Shown here: in pieces, positions 49,878 to 59,566 of the stretch
Layout: each line of letters opens with the position of its first letter
How positions within the stretch are numbered: the first letter of the stretch is position 1
Source: Pseudomonas arcuscaelestis
GTDB taxonomy: Bacteria; Pseudomonadota; Gammaproteobacteria; Pseudomonadales; Pseudomonadaceae
Length of the DNA stretch: 64,000 bases
Reading direction: 5' to 3'
Assembly (NCBI RefSeq): GCF_016881005.1
Contig: NZ_JACOPV010000013.1
Span: 118,754 to 182,753, forward strand
Made by a program: the position numbers and the translations under genes
The notes under the pieces: model-generated
Databases searched by the model: none
What the model was told of the DNA's origin: nothing
Seen by the model: the letters and a program-made list of their open reading frames with translations, nothing else

Positions 49878-51257
49878 TCAGGCCAGATTGACCGCACCCG
49901 CCGGACGGCGAGACATCACACTTACTACCACAAAGCTGATCAATGCTACCGACAGGCTGTAGTAGATCGGCGTGTTGGCATCCATCCCATCTTTGATCAT
50001 GAATGCCAGGGCCGTGACGAAGCCCAGGGTCATACTGGTGATTGCACCCGCAGTGGTCGCACGCTTCCAGTAGATTGCACCGATCAGTGGTACCAACATA
50101 CCGCCGACCAACAGGTTGTAGGCGAGGGTCAGTGCACTGATCACGTCTTCGACTACCAGGGCGATACCCAGTACGGCAATACCGGTTAGGCAGGTGAACA
50201 GGCGGTTGATCGCCAGGCTCGACTGCTTGCCACCGCGCAGCTTGGGCAGCAGGTCTTCGGTCAGTACGGTCGAAGCTGCCAGCAGGCCAGCACTGGCTGT
50301 GGACATCATGGCCGCCAGGGCAGCGGCAATCACCAGGCCGCGGATGCCGTCAGGCAATGCGGATTTGACGATGGCGGCAAAGGCGTTGTTGGCGTTGCTC
50401 AGATCCGGCAGCAGGACATGGGCGGCCATGCCGATGGTTGCACACACCAGGCCGTAGATTACGCAGTAGATACCCGCAGTGGTACCGGCGCGCTTGGCGA
50501 CTTTTTCGTCACGCGCAGTGAACACCCGTTGCCAGATATCCTGGCCGATCAGAATGCCAAAGAAGTAGATCAGGAAGTAGGTGATGATGGTGTCCCAGCC
50601 GATGGTGGTCAGGCTGAAACTTGATGCCGGCAGCTTGGCTACCAGTTCATCCCAGCCACCCACGCGGTACAGGCAGATCGGCAACAGGACAAACATCAGG
50701 CCTACAGTCTTGATCACGAACTGGACGATGTCGGTCAGGGTCAGCGACCACATGCCGCCAACAGTGGAGTACACCACCACGACGCCGCCGCCCAGAAGAA
50801 TCGCGGTCCAGAACGGCAATTCGAATAACACTTGCAGCACGGTACCCATGGCCAGGGTCGAGGTCACGGCGATCATCAGCGCATAGGCGAGCATGATCAC
50901 GGCGCTGGCTTGGCGAGCCATAGGGTTGTAGCGCTGCTCCAGTACCTGAGTCACGGTAAAGATTTTCAAGCGCAGCAGCGGTTTGGCCAGGAACAGGTTC
51001 AACGCGATGATACCCAGGCCCAGGGCTGCACACAGCCAGAACCCCGAGATGCCGTAGACGTAGCCCAGTTTTACTGTGCCTACGGTCGAGGCACCGCCCA
51101 AAACGGTAGCCGCCATGGTGCCCATATACAGGCTTGGGCCCAGGTTACGTCCAGCTACCAGGTAGTCTTCATGGGTTTTTGCTTTGCGCATGCCGTACCA
51201 GCCCAGCCCGAGCATGCCGGCCGCATAGATCAAGACAACGAATAAGTCTAAGGCCAT
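49878..51257 (-). CDS. Sodium:solute symporter (SSS family), probably for guanidinobutyrate or a related compound
   Basis: Inner-membrane symporter (459 aa, 13 predicted helices). Signature GRNLGPSLYMGTMAATVLGGASTVG in helix 2 and AALAAMMSTASAGLLAASTVLTEDLL in helix 9, both of the SSS family. GGAGACACC precedes ATG 51257. It lies 144 bp downstream of gbuA on the same strand, as in P. aeruginosa PA1418-PA1421, so uptake of 4-guanidinobutyrate is the likely role; this is inferred from context. Confidence 0.9.
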   Translation of the reverse strand: MALDLFVVLIYAAGMLGLGWYGMRKAKTHEDYLVAGRNLGPSLYMGTMAATVLGGASTVGTVKLGYVYGISGFWLCAALGLGIIALNLFLAKPLLRLKIFTVTQVLEQRYNPMARQASAVIMLAYALMIAVTSTLAMGTVLQVLFELPFWTAILLGGGVVVVYSTVGGMWSLTLTDIVQFVIKTVGLMFVLLPICLYRVGGWDELVAKLPASSFSLTTIGWDTIITYFLIYFFGILIGQDIWQRVFTARDEKVAKRAGTTAGIYCVIYGLVCATIGMAAHVLLPDLSNANNAFAAIVKSALPDGIRGLVIAAALAAMMSTASAGLLAASTVLTEDLLPKLRGGKQSSLAINRLFTCLTGIAVLGIALVVEDVISALTLAYNLLVGGMLVPLIGAIYWKRATTAGAITSMTLGFVTALAFMIKDGMDANTPIYYSLSVALISFVVVSVMSRRPAGAVNLA

Positions 51258-51401
51258 GGGTGTCTCCGATTATCTTTATTATGGTGAGATCGATCCTGGC
51301 GCCAGGCAAGCCCGGCGCCGGTCATTCGTCTACTGCGCAGGCCGCTTGTGCGGCCCGGCGATCATGGCTCCTGCCTGGTTGTAGCTCCTTGTGCCTGTCG
51401 A

Positions 51402-52352
51402 TCAGCGGTGAGCGACGCCCGGCAGGACACAGAGCATTTCGTACAGCAGGTTGGCACCGAGCAACGAGGTATTGCCGGTGGTGTCGTAGGGTGGGGAGAC
51501 TTCCACAAGGTCACAGCCAATCAGGTCCAGACCCTGGCAACCACGGATGATTTCCATGGCCTGGATGGTGGTCAGGCCGCCGATTTCAGGGGTGCCGGTG
51601 CCAGGCGCCCAGGCCGGGTCGATGCCGTCGATGTCGAAGCTCAGATAAACCGGACCATCGCCCACTTTCTCGCGAACCTCGGCCATCAGTGGCGCCAGGG
51701 ACTTATGCCAGCACTCTTCGGCCTGGACGACACGAAAGCCCTGCTTGCGGCTCCAGTTGAAGTCTTCAGCGGTATAACCCTGGGCGCGCAAGCCTATCTG
51801 TACCACACGATCACAGTCCAGCAGGCCTTCTTCGACGGCGCGGCGGAAGGTGGTGCCATGGGCGATTTTCTCGCCGAACATGTGGTCGTTGACGTCAGCG
51901 TGAGCATCGATGTGCACCAGGCCAACCTTGCCATGCTTCTTGTGGATAGCCCGCAGGATCGGCAGGGTGATGGTGTGATCGCCACCCATGGTCATGGGGA
52001 TGACGTTGTGTTCGAGGATCTCGTCGTAGGCTTCTTCGATGATTCGTACAGCGTCGAGCAGATTGAAGGTGTTGATCGCCACGTCACCGATATCGGCAAC
52101 CGACAGGGAATCGAACGGGGCAGCGCCAGTGGCCATGTTGTAGGGGCGGATCATCACCGATTCGGCACGGATCTGCCGTGGGCCGAAGCGGGTGCCGGAG
52201 CGCAGCGAAGTGCCAATGTCCAGGGGAATGCCGATGAACGCGGCATCAAGGCCTTCGGCACTTTGCAGGTGAGGGAGACGGAGCATGGTGGCGATGCCGC
52301 CGAAGCGCGGCATTTCGTTGCCGCCCAGTGGTTGGTGAAGAATTTTGTCCAC
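51402..52352 (-). CDS. gbuA: Guanidinobutyrase (agmatinase-like ureohydrolase)
   Basis: Manganese enzyme (316 aa) that splits 4-guanidinobutyrate into 4-aminobutyrate and urea, a late step of arginine catabolism. The three metal motifs are GGDHT, DAHADVND and SFDIDGIDPAWAPGTG. Start is the GTG at 52352 with GAGG upstream. It diverges from a LysR regulator of the GbuR type and precedes a symporter, the known order in P. aeruginosa. The related GpuA (guanidinopropionase) could be an alternative, but the neighbours favour GbuA. Confidence 0.9.
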   Translation of the reverse strand: MDKILHQPLGGNEMPRFGGIATMLRLPHLQSAEGLDAAFIGIPLDIGTSLRSGTRFGPRQIRAESVMIRPYNMATGAAPFDSLSVADIGDVAINTFNLLDAVRIIEEAYDEILEHNVIPMTMGGDHTITLPILRAIHKKHGKVGLVHIDAHADVNDHMFGEKIAHGTTFRRAVEEGLLDCDRVVQIGLRAQGYTAEDFNWSRKQGFRVVQAEECWHKSLAPLMAEVREKVGDGPVYLSFDIDGIDPAWAPGTGTPEIGGLTTIQAMEIIRGCQGLDLIGCDLVEVSPPYDTTGNTSLLGANLLYEMLCVLPGVAHR

Positions 52353-52496
52353 GGTCGGGCCTCATCGGTTCGATTGTTCTAGTTGTTTGAACCTGTCTTG
52401 CCGGGGCAATTTAAACCCTGGAACGCTGGCAAGCAGGTGCATTGCCGCAGAGTCTGCAAAAGGTAGTGGGCAAAGTGAATCGCTACAGACAAATAC

Positions 52497-52520
52497 TTAG
52501 TTCAGGTTTTTCTAAACTAA
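52497..52520. promoter_or_regulatory. Palindrome TTAGTT-N12-AACTAA in the gbuA-gbuR gap
   Basis: Six-base perfect arms, 24 bp overall, in the 223-bp divergent region, 56 bp before the gbuR start. Size and symmetry (a T-N11-A type core) suit a LysR operator, so GbuR is the likely binder controlling gbuA and itself. Confidence 0.6.
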
Positions 52521-52575
52521 TGCCGGTAATCTGGTTAGACTTTTCCTACTGCCATCTTCCTGAGTGCTAGCAACC

Positions 52576-53469
52576 ATGGCTTCTGCACTGCCTGACCTGA
52601 AACTTCTGCGCATCTTTGTCAGTGTTGTGCGCCATCAAGGCTTCGCCAATGCACAGCGCGAGCTCAACCTGTCCACGTCAGCCATCAGCACCTACATGAG
52701 TCAACTGGAGGCAGCGCTGGGGATTGTTCTGTGCCATCGCGGCCGTGGAGGCTTCAGCCTGACCAGCAAAGGTGAGCTGTTTCATCAGGAAACCTTGCGC
52801 CTGCTGGCAGAAATGGATGGGTTCGAGCAGTACGCCGCAGCCCTCAAGGGTGAACTGCGCGGCACGCTGAACCTGGGGGTTATCGACTCGACGGTAGGCG
52901 ATCGGGCCTTGCCGTTGGCTGAGGCCATCGGTGCCTATAGCCAGGAACATCCCGCGGTGCATTTGCACCTGTCAGTGTCCAGCCCCTATGAGCTGCAACT
53001 GGGCGTCCAGGACAACCGCCTGGATCTTGCGATCGGCGCGTTCTCCACACGCATGAGCGGGCTGGTCTATCAACCGTTGTACCGCGAACAACACTGGTTG
53101 TACTGCAGCAACCGTCACCCGCTGTTCAACGAGCGGCGCATTCCCGAACAGGTGATTACCCAGCAGCGTATGGTCGGGCGCGGCTACTGGAGCCAGGCGG
53201 AACTCGCGCGCCATGGCTTCAAGCACAGTGCTGCAACGGTGGAAAGCATGGAGGCGCAACTGATCCTGGTGTTATCCGGCGCCTACATCGGTTATTTACC
53301 CGAGCATTACGCCCAGGCGTGGGCCGACAAGGGTGATTTGCGCGTATTGTCACCCGCGACGTTCGGTTATCAGGCGCCTTTTTCCATGATCATTCGACGG
53401 GGGCGCAGCCGGGAACCCTTGATCCAGACCTTCCGCGATTTGCTCAAGGCACAGTTGACCCCGGCGTGA
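52576..53469 (+). CDS. gbuR: LysR-family regulator GbuR
   Basis: A 297-residue LysR regulator: LRIFVSVVRHQGFANAQRELNLSTSAISTYMSQLE is the winged helix, and GVIDSTVGDRALPLAEAIGA opens the effector domain. ATG 52576 is chosen; the frame also has a start at 52564. Divergent from gbuA, as in P. aeruginosa PA1422/PA1421, where the regulator activates gbuA in response to guanidinobutyrate. A palindromic operator candidate lies between them. Confidence 0.88.
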   Translation: MASALPDLKLLRIFVSVVRHQGFANAQRELNLSTSAISTYMSQLEAALGIVLCHRGRGGFSLTSKGELFHQETLRLLAEMDGFEQYAAALKGELRGTLNLGVIDSTVGDRALPLAEAIGAYSQEHPAVHLHLSVSSPYELQLGVQDNRLDLAIGAFSTRMSGLVYQPLYREQHWLYCSNRHPLFNERRIPEQVITQQRMVGRGYWSQAELARHGFKHSAATVESMEAQLILVLSGAYIGYLPEHYAQAWADKGDLRVLSPATFGYQAPFSMIIRRGRSREPLIQTFRDLLKAQLTPA

Positions 53470-53564
53470 CCGAGCGCTTCAATCGCTGAAGATCTTCGTT
53501 TCTCTACAGGGAAGTGGGTTTTTACCGGGACTGCTGGCACACTTTGTCGGCTCAGGAGAACCCG

Positions 53565-54167
53565 ATGTCCAGAATTCACTGCGAGCGCTGCCTGCGCCCC
53601 CAGACCCATTGCCTTTGCGCGTTGATTCCGTCGCTCGACAGCCGCACGCGTGTGCTGGTGCTGCAGCATCCCAGTGAAGTGCGTCACGCTCTCAATACGG
53701 CGAAACTGGCAGCACTTGGGTTGCGTAATGCTCACTTGCGGGTGGGGGAGGTGTTCGAAGATCTGGCCGAGTTGATCGACGTACCGGGATACCGCAGTGG
53801 GTTGCTGTTTCCGGGTGACGATGCGCAGCCTTTGATGGCCTATACCGATATCGCCGATCAACGTCCGTGGTTACTGGTTGTACCCGATGGCACATGGCGT
53901 AAGGCAAGCAAGCTTTTGCACCTCAATCCACAACTGGCGACGCTGCCACGGGTGACATTGGCCGGGGTCCAACCTTCGCGCTACCGCTTGCGCAAAGCGC
54001 CGGCAGACGGTGCGCTTTCGACATTGGAGGCAGTAGTACAGGCCTTGAATGTACTTGAGGCTCCGGCCTGTTTCGATGCGCTGCTCAAGCCGTTCGAGGC
54101 CCTGATCGAGGGGCAGATTGCGGCAATGGGTGCAGAGACGTACCAGCGCAATCACCTCAAGCAGTAA
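53565..54167 (+). CDS. tapT: DTW-domain tRNA-uridine aminocarboxypropyltransferase
   Basis: Adds the 3-amino-3-carboxypropyl group from S-adenosylmethionine to a tRNA uridine (acp3U, position 47). 200 aa, with a zinc-like motif CERCLRPQTHCLC at the N-terminus, then VPDGTWRKASKLL, which is the DGTW (DTW) hallmark, and SRYRLRKAPADGALSTLEA. ATG 53565 has AGGAGA upstream. It lies alone, between gbuR and the type I secretion operon. The TapT/DTWD assignment rests on the DTW signature; related DTW proteins may modify other sites. Confidence 0.88.
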   Translation: MSRIHCERCLRPQTHCLCALIPSLDSRTRVLVLQHPSEVRHALNTAKLAALGLRNAHLRVGEVFEDLAELIDVPGYRSGLLFPGDDAQPLMAYTDIADQRPWLLVVPDGTWRKASKLLHLNPQLATLPRVTLAGVQPSRYRLRKAPADGALSTLEAVVQALNVLEAPACFDALLKPFEALIEGQIAAMGAETYQRNHLKQ

Positions 54168-54230
54168 GGGTGCGATTGCCCCGCGAGTAGCAGTACTGCG
54201 GCCACAAAAGACAGTTGCTCCACCACAGCC

Positions 54231-55586
54231 TTAGCGTTCGCGCATGGCTTCGGTTCGTGCCTTGAGCACCGGTTTGAGCAGGTAGTCGAGCACGCTCTTG
54301 TGTCCCGTGATGATGTCCACAGTGGCCGTCATCCCGGGAATGATCAACAAGGGTTTGCTGTCGCCGCCCAGGTGGTTTTTGTCGGTGCGCACCTGGATCA
54401 GGTAGAAGGAGTTGCCCTTGTCATCAGTCACGGTATCGGCGCTGATCAGTTCCAGCTTGGCCTTAAGCCCGCCATAGATGGTGTAGTCATAGGCGCTGAA
54501 CTTGACCATTGCCTGTTGTCCCGGGTGCAGGAAGGCAACGTCCTGTGGGCGTACCTTCGCCTCGATCAGCAGGTTGTCCTCCAGGGGCACGATCTCTACC
54601 AGATCGCTGCCCGGCTGCACGACGCCACCGATGGTGTTGATCTTGAGCAGTTTGATGATGCCATGCACTGGCGAGACCACAGTAGTACGCGAGACGCGGT
54701 CATCAATGGCGATGCTTGAAGCGGTAATTTTCGACAGGTCGGTGCGTTTTTCGTTGAGTTCCTTGGCCGCTTCCGAGCGAAAAGCTGCTTCCGACTCTTC
54801 AATTTTGCTTTTCATTTCCGCAACCGCAGCCTCTGCGCGGGGAATGGCCAGCGTGGTCGCGTTCAGCGAGCCACGGGCTTCCACGGTGCTACGTTTAAGG
54901 CGAAGAATCTCCACGGGTGAAATGGCGCCAGTGCCCACCAGGGGCGTGGACATATTCAGTTCCTGTTGCAGCAGGGCCAGCGCCGAGCGGTATTGTTCGG
55001 CCTTGGAACGAAACTCTGCCAGTTCCTGGGTTTTCTGCCGGAGTTGTTCACTGAGCGTCTGCTGCTCGCTGGTCAGGCGTCGTTGCCGGGACTGGTACAG
55101 CGACAATTCGTCCTCGGCGACCTGAGGTGCCTTGTTGAGTACTTCCTCAGACACCTGGAACGGGCGGCCCTCGGCTTCGGCAGACAATCGCTCGACCTGG
55201 GCGGTCAGGGCATAGCGGTCTGCTTCACTTTCACCCTTGTTGGATTTGAAACGGGTGTCGTCCAGGCGCAGCAAGGTATCGCCCTTGTTCACCACCTGGC
55301 CTTCGCGAACAAAAATTTCAGTGACAATACCGCCTTCTAGGTTCTGGATGACCTGAATCTTGCTCGACGGAATCGCTTTGCCTTCGCCCATGGTGACTTC
55401 GTCGAGCACCGCGAACCAGGCCCAGGTCAGGGCTGTCAGTAACAAGGCGAAAGCCAGCCATACAGTGATTCGCGACAGACGCGGCGAATCCTGCAGCGTG
55501 GCGCCGGCCAGATCCGGCATATAGTCGCGCTCTGCAGTCTTGCCGAAACTCTGAAAGTAACTGCGCAAGCCTTGGCTGATAGACAT
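54231..55586 (-). CDS. lapC: HlyD-family membrane fusion protein of type I secretion (LapC-type)
   Basis: Periplasmic adaptor (451 aa) linking the ABC transporter to the outer-membrane channel. One N-terminal membrane helix (RITVWLAFALLLTALTWAWF), a lipoyl half-motif (VTEIFVREGQVVNKGDTLLRL), long coiled-coil hairpin (about residues 120-290), and the second half VSPVHGIIKLLKINTIGGVVQPGSDL. The last gene of the lapE-lapB-lapC operon, 11 bp behind lapB. It exports the giant adhesin encoded divergently. MapC is an alternative name if this is the Map rather than the Lap system. Confidence 0.9.
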   Translation of the reverse strand: MSISQGLRSYFQSFGKTAERDYMPDLAGATLQDSPRLSRITVWLAFALLLTALTWAWFAVLDEVTMGEGKAIPSSKIQVIQNLEGGIVTEIFVREGQVVNKGDTLLRLDDTRFKSNKGESEADRYALTAQVERLSAEAEGRPFQVSEEVLNKAPQVAEDELSLYQSRQRRLTSEQQTLSEQLRQKTQELAEFRSKAEQYRSALALLQQELNMSTPLVGTGAISPVEILRLKRSTVEARGSLNATTLAIPRAEAAVAEMKSKIEESEAAFRSEAAKELNEKRTDLSKITASSIAIDDRVSRTTVVSPVHGIIKLLKINTIGGVVQPGSDLVEIVPLEDNLLIEAKVRPQDVAFLHPGQQAMVKFSAYDYTIYGGLKAKLELISADTVTDDKGNSFYLIQVRTDKNHLGGDSKPLLIIPGMTATVDIITGHKSVLDYLLKPVLKARTEAMRER

Positions 55587-55597
55587 GACTGAACTCC

Positions 55598-57754
55598 CTA
55601 GATGGCCGAACCCACCCGGCCTTTGCGCAGTGCATCGATAACCGCCTCCTTGGGCCCGTCGGCCACGACCTTGCCGTTGTCCAGGACCAGCAGCCGGTCA
55701 ACCAGACTGAGCATCGAGGTGCGGTGGGTAACCAACAGCAAGGTCTTGCCCTGGACCCAGCCATGCAGACGTTGGCGCAGTTGGTCTTCGCTGGCGTTAT
55801 CCATGTGGCTGGTGGGCTCGTCGAGAATCATGATGGGCGGCTCCAGCAGCATTGCCCGGGCCAGCAGCACCGCCTGGCGTTGCCCGCCGGAGAGCAACTG
55901 GCCACGCTCACCCACAGGGCGGTCGAAACCTTGCGGATGCTGGCGTGCCAGGTCGCTGACGCCAGTCAGCTCGGCCACTTCGAGCATGCGCGCATCGCTG
56001 ATGTAGCGGGCACCGAGGGTGAGGTTGTCGCGCAGGCTACCGGCCAGCAGTGGCAAATCATGGGCGACGTAGCCGATCTGGGTGCGCAGGTCGGCAATGT
56101 CGAGTTGGCGCAGGTCGAGATTGTCGAGCAGGATCTGCCCTTCATCAGGGGTGTAGAAGCCCATCAGCAAGCGCGCCAGGGTGCTTTTGCCCGAGCCGCT
56201 ACGGCCGATGATGCCGATGCGTTCACCCGGCTTTACGGTGAAACTTACCGCATTGAGGGCAGGGGCGTTCTGACCGGCGTAGCGGAAGCTGACATGGCTG
56301 ACTTCAAGCGCACCGTGTAACTGGGTTCGCTCCAGCGGTTGTTGGCCGATCTGGCGTTCCTGCGGCAAGGCCATCAAGGCGTCGGTGCTACGCATGGTCA
56401 GTTGCGCCTGCTGGTAGCGCGTGATCAACCCGGCAATCTGCCCCAGCGGCGCCAATACACGGCTGCCGAGCATGTAGCTTGCAACCAGTGCGCCGACACT
56501 GAGATTCCCGGCGATGATGCTGTAGACACCGGCAACAATCGTCGCCATGCCGCAAAACTGCTGGATGAACAGGGTGCCGTTGGTGGCCAGAGCCGACAGG
56601 TTGCGGGCGTGGGCGTCGAGTCGGGTCAGGGCTCCGTGGGTGCTTTCCCATTGGTATTGACGCTCGCTCTCGGCGCTGCAGGCTTTGAGCGTTTCCAGAC
56701 CGCCGAGGGTTTCGATCAGCAGGGCCTGGCGTACTGCGCCCAAGGCCAGGCTTTTTTCCACGGTATCGCGCAGGCGTACCTGGATGAGCAGGGCAAAGAT
56801 AATGGTCACTGGAAAGGCGATCAGGGGGATCACCACCAGCCAGCCTCCCAGCAGGCCGATCACCACCAGCATCAGCACCACGAACGGCAGGTCGATGACG
56901 CTGGTAAGGGTTACCGCGGTGAGAAATTCGCGCAGCCCCTGGAAGTCGTGGATGCTTTGAGCAAAGCCACCAATAGTGGCAGGGCGCGCTTTCATCGACA
57001 TGCCAGTGATGCGCTCGAACAAGGTCGCCGAAAGAATCAGGTCGGTCTTTTTCCCGGCCTGGTCCAAAAGATGAGCACGCACTACCCGCAGGATCAGCTC
57101 GAACAGGGTGCCGATAAGCAGGCCAGCCACCAGCACCCACAAGGTCGAGATAGCCTGGTTGGGCACCACCCGATCATAGGTCTGCATGACAAACAGCGGC
57201 ACCATGAGCCCCAGCAGGTTGATCAACAGGCTGGCCAACACCGCATCGCTGTAAAGCCAGCGAGACAGTTTCAAGGTGTCGCGGAACCAGGCATTGACCC
57301 GTGGCATCAAGGGGGTGCGCAGGTCTTCGAGTTCATGCCGGGGGCGGGCAAACAAGACTTCGCCGCTGTAGGCCTGAGCCAGTTCCTCGCGGCTTACCCA
57401 TTGCTCGCCGCCTTCAGCCTCGCTGGGCAGGATCAACGCCTGATCATTTTCGCCCCAGCGTCGCAGCACGGCGCAACGACCGTCCGTTAGAAGCAGCAGC
57501 ACCGGTAGATTGAGCGCAGAAATCGCGTTCAACTCTCGGCGCAGCACACGTGCCTGCAAGCCGGCACGCGCGGCAGCGCGTGGCAGCAGATCAGCACTCA
57601 GCCGCTGTTGCGCCAGCGGCAGCCCGGCGCTCAGGCCGGCACGGCTTAGCGTGCAACCATGGAGCTTGCAGAGAATCAGCAATCCATCGAGTAACGGGTC
57701 ATCGAAACTCTGGCGCGGATCCGCTGCCGAGCTCGCAGGTTGCATGCTGGTCAC
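55598..57754 (-). CDS. lapB: Type I secretion ABC transporter with N-terminal C39-like domain (LapB-type)
   Basis: A 718-residue peptidase-like-domain/permease/ATPase. The N-terminal 130 residues look like the degenerate C39 domain (no clear catalytic Cys) that holds the substrate; five or six membrane helices follow, then an ATPase with IIGRSGSGKSTLARL, LSGGQRQAVLLARA, ILDEPTSHMDN and the switch His in VTHRTSML. It begins at GTG 57754 with GGAG upstream (ATG 57745 also possible). 29 bp behind lapE. Confidence 0.92.
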   Translation of the reverse strand: MTSMQPASSAADPRQSFDDPLLDGLLILCKLHGCTLSRAGLSAGLPLAQQRLSADLLPRAAARAGLQARVLRRELNAISALNLPVLLLLTDGRCAVLRRWGENDQALILPSEAEGGEQWVSREELAQAYSGEVLFARPRHELEDLRTPLMPRVNAWFRDTLKLSRWLYSDAVLASLLINLLGLMVPLFVMQTYDRVVPNQAISTLWVLVAGLLIGTLFELILRVVRAHLLDQAGKKTDLILSATLFERITGMSMKARPATIGGFAQSIHDFQGLREFLTAVTLTSVIDLPFVVLMLVVIGLLGGWLVVIPLIAFPVTIIFALLIQVRLRDTVEKSLALGAVRQALLIETLGGLETLKACSAESERQYQWESTHGALTRLDAHARNLSALATNGTLFIQQFCGMATIVAGVYSIIAGNLSVGALVASYMLGSRVLAPLGQIAGLITRYQQAQLTMRSTDALMALPQERQIGQQPLERTQLHGALEVSHVSFRYAGQNAPALNAVSFTVKPGERIGIIGRSGSGKSTLARLLMGFYTPDEGQILLDNLDLRQLDIADLRTQIGYVAHDLPLLAGSLRDNLTLGARYISDARMLEVAELTGVSDLARQHPQGFDRPVGERGQLLSGGQRQAVLLARAMLLEPPIMILDEPTSHMDNASEDQLRQRLHGWVQGKTLLLVTHRTSMLSLVDRLLVLDNGKVVADGPKEAVIDALRKGRVGSAI

Positions 57755-57783
57755 AATGGCCTACTCCTGCAGCGGTTTGAGGA

Positions 57784-59157
57784 TTAGCGCATATCAGGCA
57801 AACGGGCTTCGCTCCTCACTTCACTCGCGGCAATGGCTTCAGGGGGCAGAGAAATTCGCTGTTTGTTCAGCAGTTCACCCATGTTGGCCAGAACCCGGTA
57901 CATCGAGAACTCTTCGACATAGCGCACTTCGGTGTACCGGCGGTTGGCGTTGTACAGCTCGTTTTCACTGTCGAGCAGGTCAAGCAGGGTGCGTTGGCCA
58001 AGTCCGAACTGGTCCTGGTAGGCAGCGCGTACTCGCGTTGTGGTGTCTGCGTATTCACGTGCGGTAGGGGTTTGCTTGCGGGCGTTGGTCATGGCGTTCC
58101 ACGACAGCGCCAAGTCCTCGTTGAGGGTTCGCAGCGCGTTGTTGCGGATGTCCATTGCCTGGTTGATCTTGTGTGCGTCCGACTGCAGGCGGGCTTTGTC
58201 GCTGCCGCCGCGGAACAGGTTGTAGCTGAGCTCGACACCGGCTTGCCAGTCGTTGTTATCGTGACCGACCTGGCCTGCGGTGTTGTTGTTGGCACCGGTG
58301 GCCAGCACTGCGTCCAAGCGTGGATAAAACGGCGACTTGGCCACTTCGTACTGCTGCTCGGCGGCTTGCACGTCGGCCTGGGCCGACTTCAAGTAGGGGT
58401 TGTGCTCAAGCATGTCCTGGCGTGCATCCGGCAGGGTTGCTGGCATTTCTCCCTTGATGGTGACCGGTGTTTCGAGCTCATCGGGGACGCGTCCGATAAC
58501 GCTGTAGAAGTTGGCTTCGGCATCGGCCAGGTCGACTTCGGCGGTGTACAGGTTGTTTTCTGCCAGAGCGCGACGCGCCGTGGACTGATCACGGTCAGCG
58601 ATGCTGCCCACGCCACGCTCACTGCGCAAGCCAATCTGGTCGTTGACGCGCAAGTGTGCCTGGAGGTTGTTGGTGGCCAAGGTCACCAGTTCGCGCCGCT
58701 TGAGCACTTCCAGGTACACCTCGATGGCGCGCAGGCCAACACTCTGGGCGGTTGCCTGGGTGTAGTAGGCGCGCGAGTTGACCACAGCTTCAGTGCGGCC
58801 GACTTCGTTCGGGGTGTTGAAGCCGTCAAACAACATCTGCCGCAAGCGCAGATCCGATTGGGTGTAATTCAGTGTTTCCTTGTTGTGATCACGTGAGCCG
58901 TCGGCGTTGAAACCGCGGGTATTGGTGTTGTCGGATTTCTGCCGACCATAGCCTGCAACCAGATCAACGCGAGGGTACCAGCCACCTTTGGCAACGTTGA
59001 CGTCTTCGTCTGCGGATAACCGGCTGTTACGGCTTGCGTTGATTTCAGGATGTTGGTCCACGGCGCTTTGAACAGCTTCCGTAATCGACATCGCCAGGGC
59101 ATTGGCAGAGGCCATAGCCAAAAGAATCGCGCCGGTGATGGGGGTCAAAACGCGCAT
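57784..59157 (-). CDS. lapE: TolC-family outer-membrane channel (LapE-type)
   Basis: Outer-membrane efflux channel (457 aa) of the type I secretion system. Signal peptide MRVLTPITGAILLAMASANALA, then the OEP repeats: MSITEAVQSAVDQHPEINAS and ERGVGSIADRDQSTARRALAE, and GQRTLLDLLDSENELYNAN in the second repeat. Start at 59157 with AGGGAGAAG upstream; the frame from 59202 is rejected. First gene of the lapE-lapB-lapC operon. The 516-bp divergent region to the adhesin gene lies before it. Confidence 0.92.
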   Translation of the reverse strand: MRVLTPITGAILLAMASANALAMSITEAVQSAVDQHPEINASRNSRLSADEDVNVAKGGWYPRVDLVAGYGRQKSDNTNTRGFNADGSRDHNKETLNYTQSDLRLRQMLFDGFNTPNEVGRTEAVVNSRAYYTQATAQSVGLRAIEVYLEVLKRRELVTLATNNLQAHLRVNDQIGLRSERGVGSIADRDQSTARRALAENNLYTAEVDLADAEANFYSVIGRVPDELETPVTIKGEMPATLPDARQDMLEHNPYLKSAQADVQAAEQQYEVAKSPFYPRLDAVLATGANNNTAGQVGHDNNDWQAGVELSYNLFRGGSDKARLQSDAHKINQAMDIRNNALRTLNEDLALSWNAMTNARKQTPTAREYADTTTRVRAAYQDQFGLGQRTLLDLLDSENELYNANRRYTEVRYVEEFSMYRVLANMGELLNKQRISLPPEAIAASEVRSEARLPDMR

Positions 59158-59251
59158 GGGGTACTTCTCCCTGATTTCTAATTTATGTATTGCTGCCGTC
59201 AAAAAAATGACGGAATTTTGACTGCAATCCGTTTCAAACTTGTAACATGAG

Positions 59252-59282
59252 AGCTAAGAACATTTATAAGGATAGCTAAGAA
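59252..59282. promoter_or_regulatory. Direct repeat AGCTAAGAA, 22-bp spacing, in the lapE-adhesin gap
   Basis: AGCTAAGAA at 59252-59260 and again at 59274-59282, starts 22 bp apart, in an AT-rich zone upstream of lapE. Two-turn spacing suggests a binding site for a dimeric regulator that could act on both divergent transcripts. No other gene is seen in the 516-bp gap 59158-59673. Confidence 0.5.
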
Positions 59283-59530
59283 GAATTTTTCATAAGGGTT
59301 ATGCGAAAAAAAACTTATGCGATCTAAGGAATCCACGACATTGTTCATATCAGGCGGCCCGTGTACTCCCCGCTGGGGTGCATTTTTCGGGCGTCGGCAA
59401 TTAGTTCAATTTTTTTTGCAGCAAAGGGCACGGATGTAGCGAGGGGATGGAGGAAAATCAGATTTGGCGACAATTTTTTGGCATTTGCCGGTTTGCCAGA
59501 TTGATTCCACGTTCACTGTGTGTCTGTCAC

Positions 59531-59566
59531 GCGAAGGTGTTGATTTCATTGAAAATCAGCCTTCGC
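59531..59566 (+). promoter_or_regulatory. Long hairpin in the leader of the adhesin gene
   Basis: GCGAAGG pairs with CCTTCGC, and inside them TGATTT pairs with AAATCA, leaving only short bulges: about 13 paired bases in 36 bp, 108 bp before the adhesin ATG. It is followed by CTTT but no real T-tract. It could be a regulatory leader structure or a protein site. Confidence 0.55.

Noticed and set aside
59380..59470. c-di-GMP riboswitch in the adhesin leader
   Set aside because: The stretch has some GCAAA-like words but not the GEMM core layout; no convincing fold found by eye.
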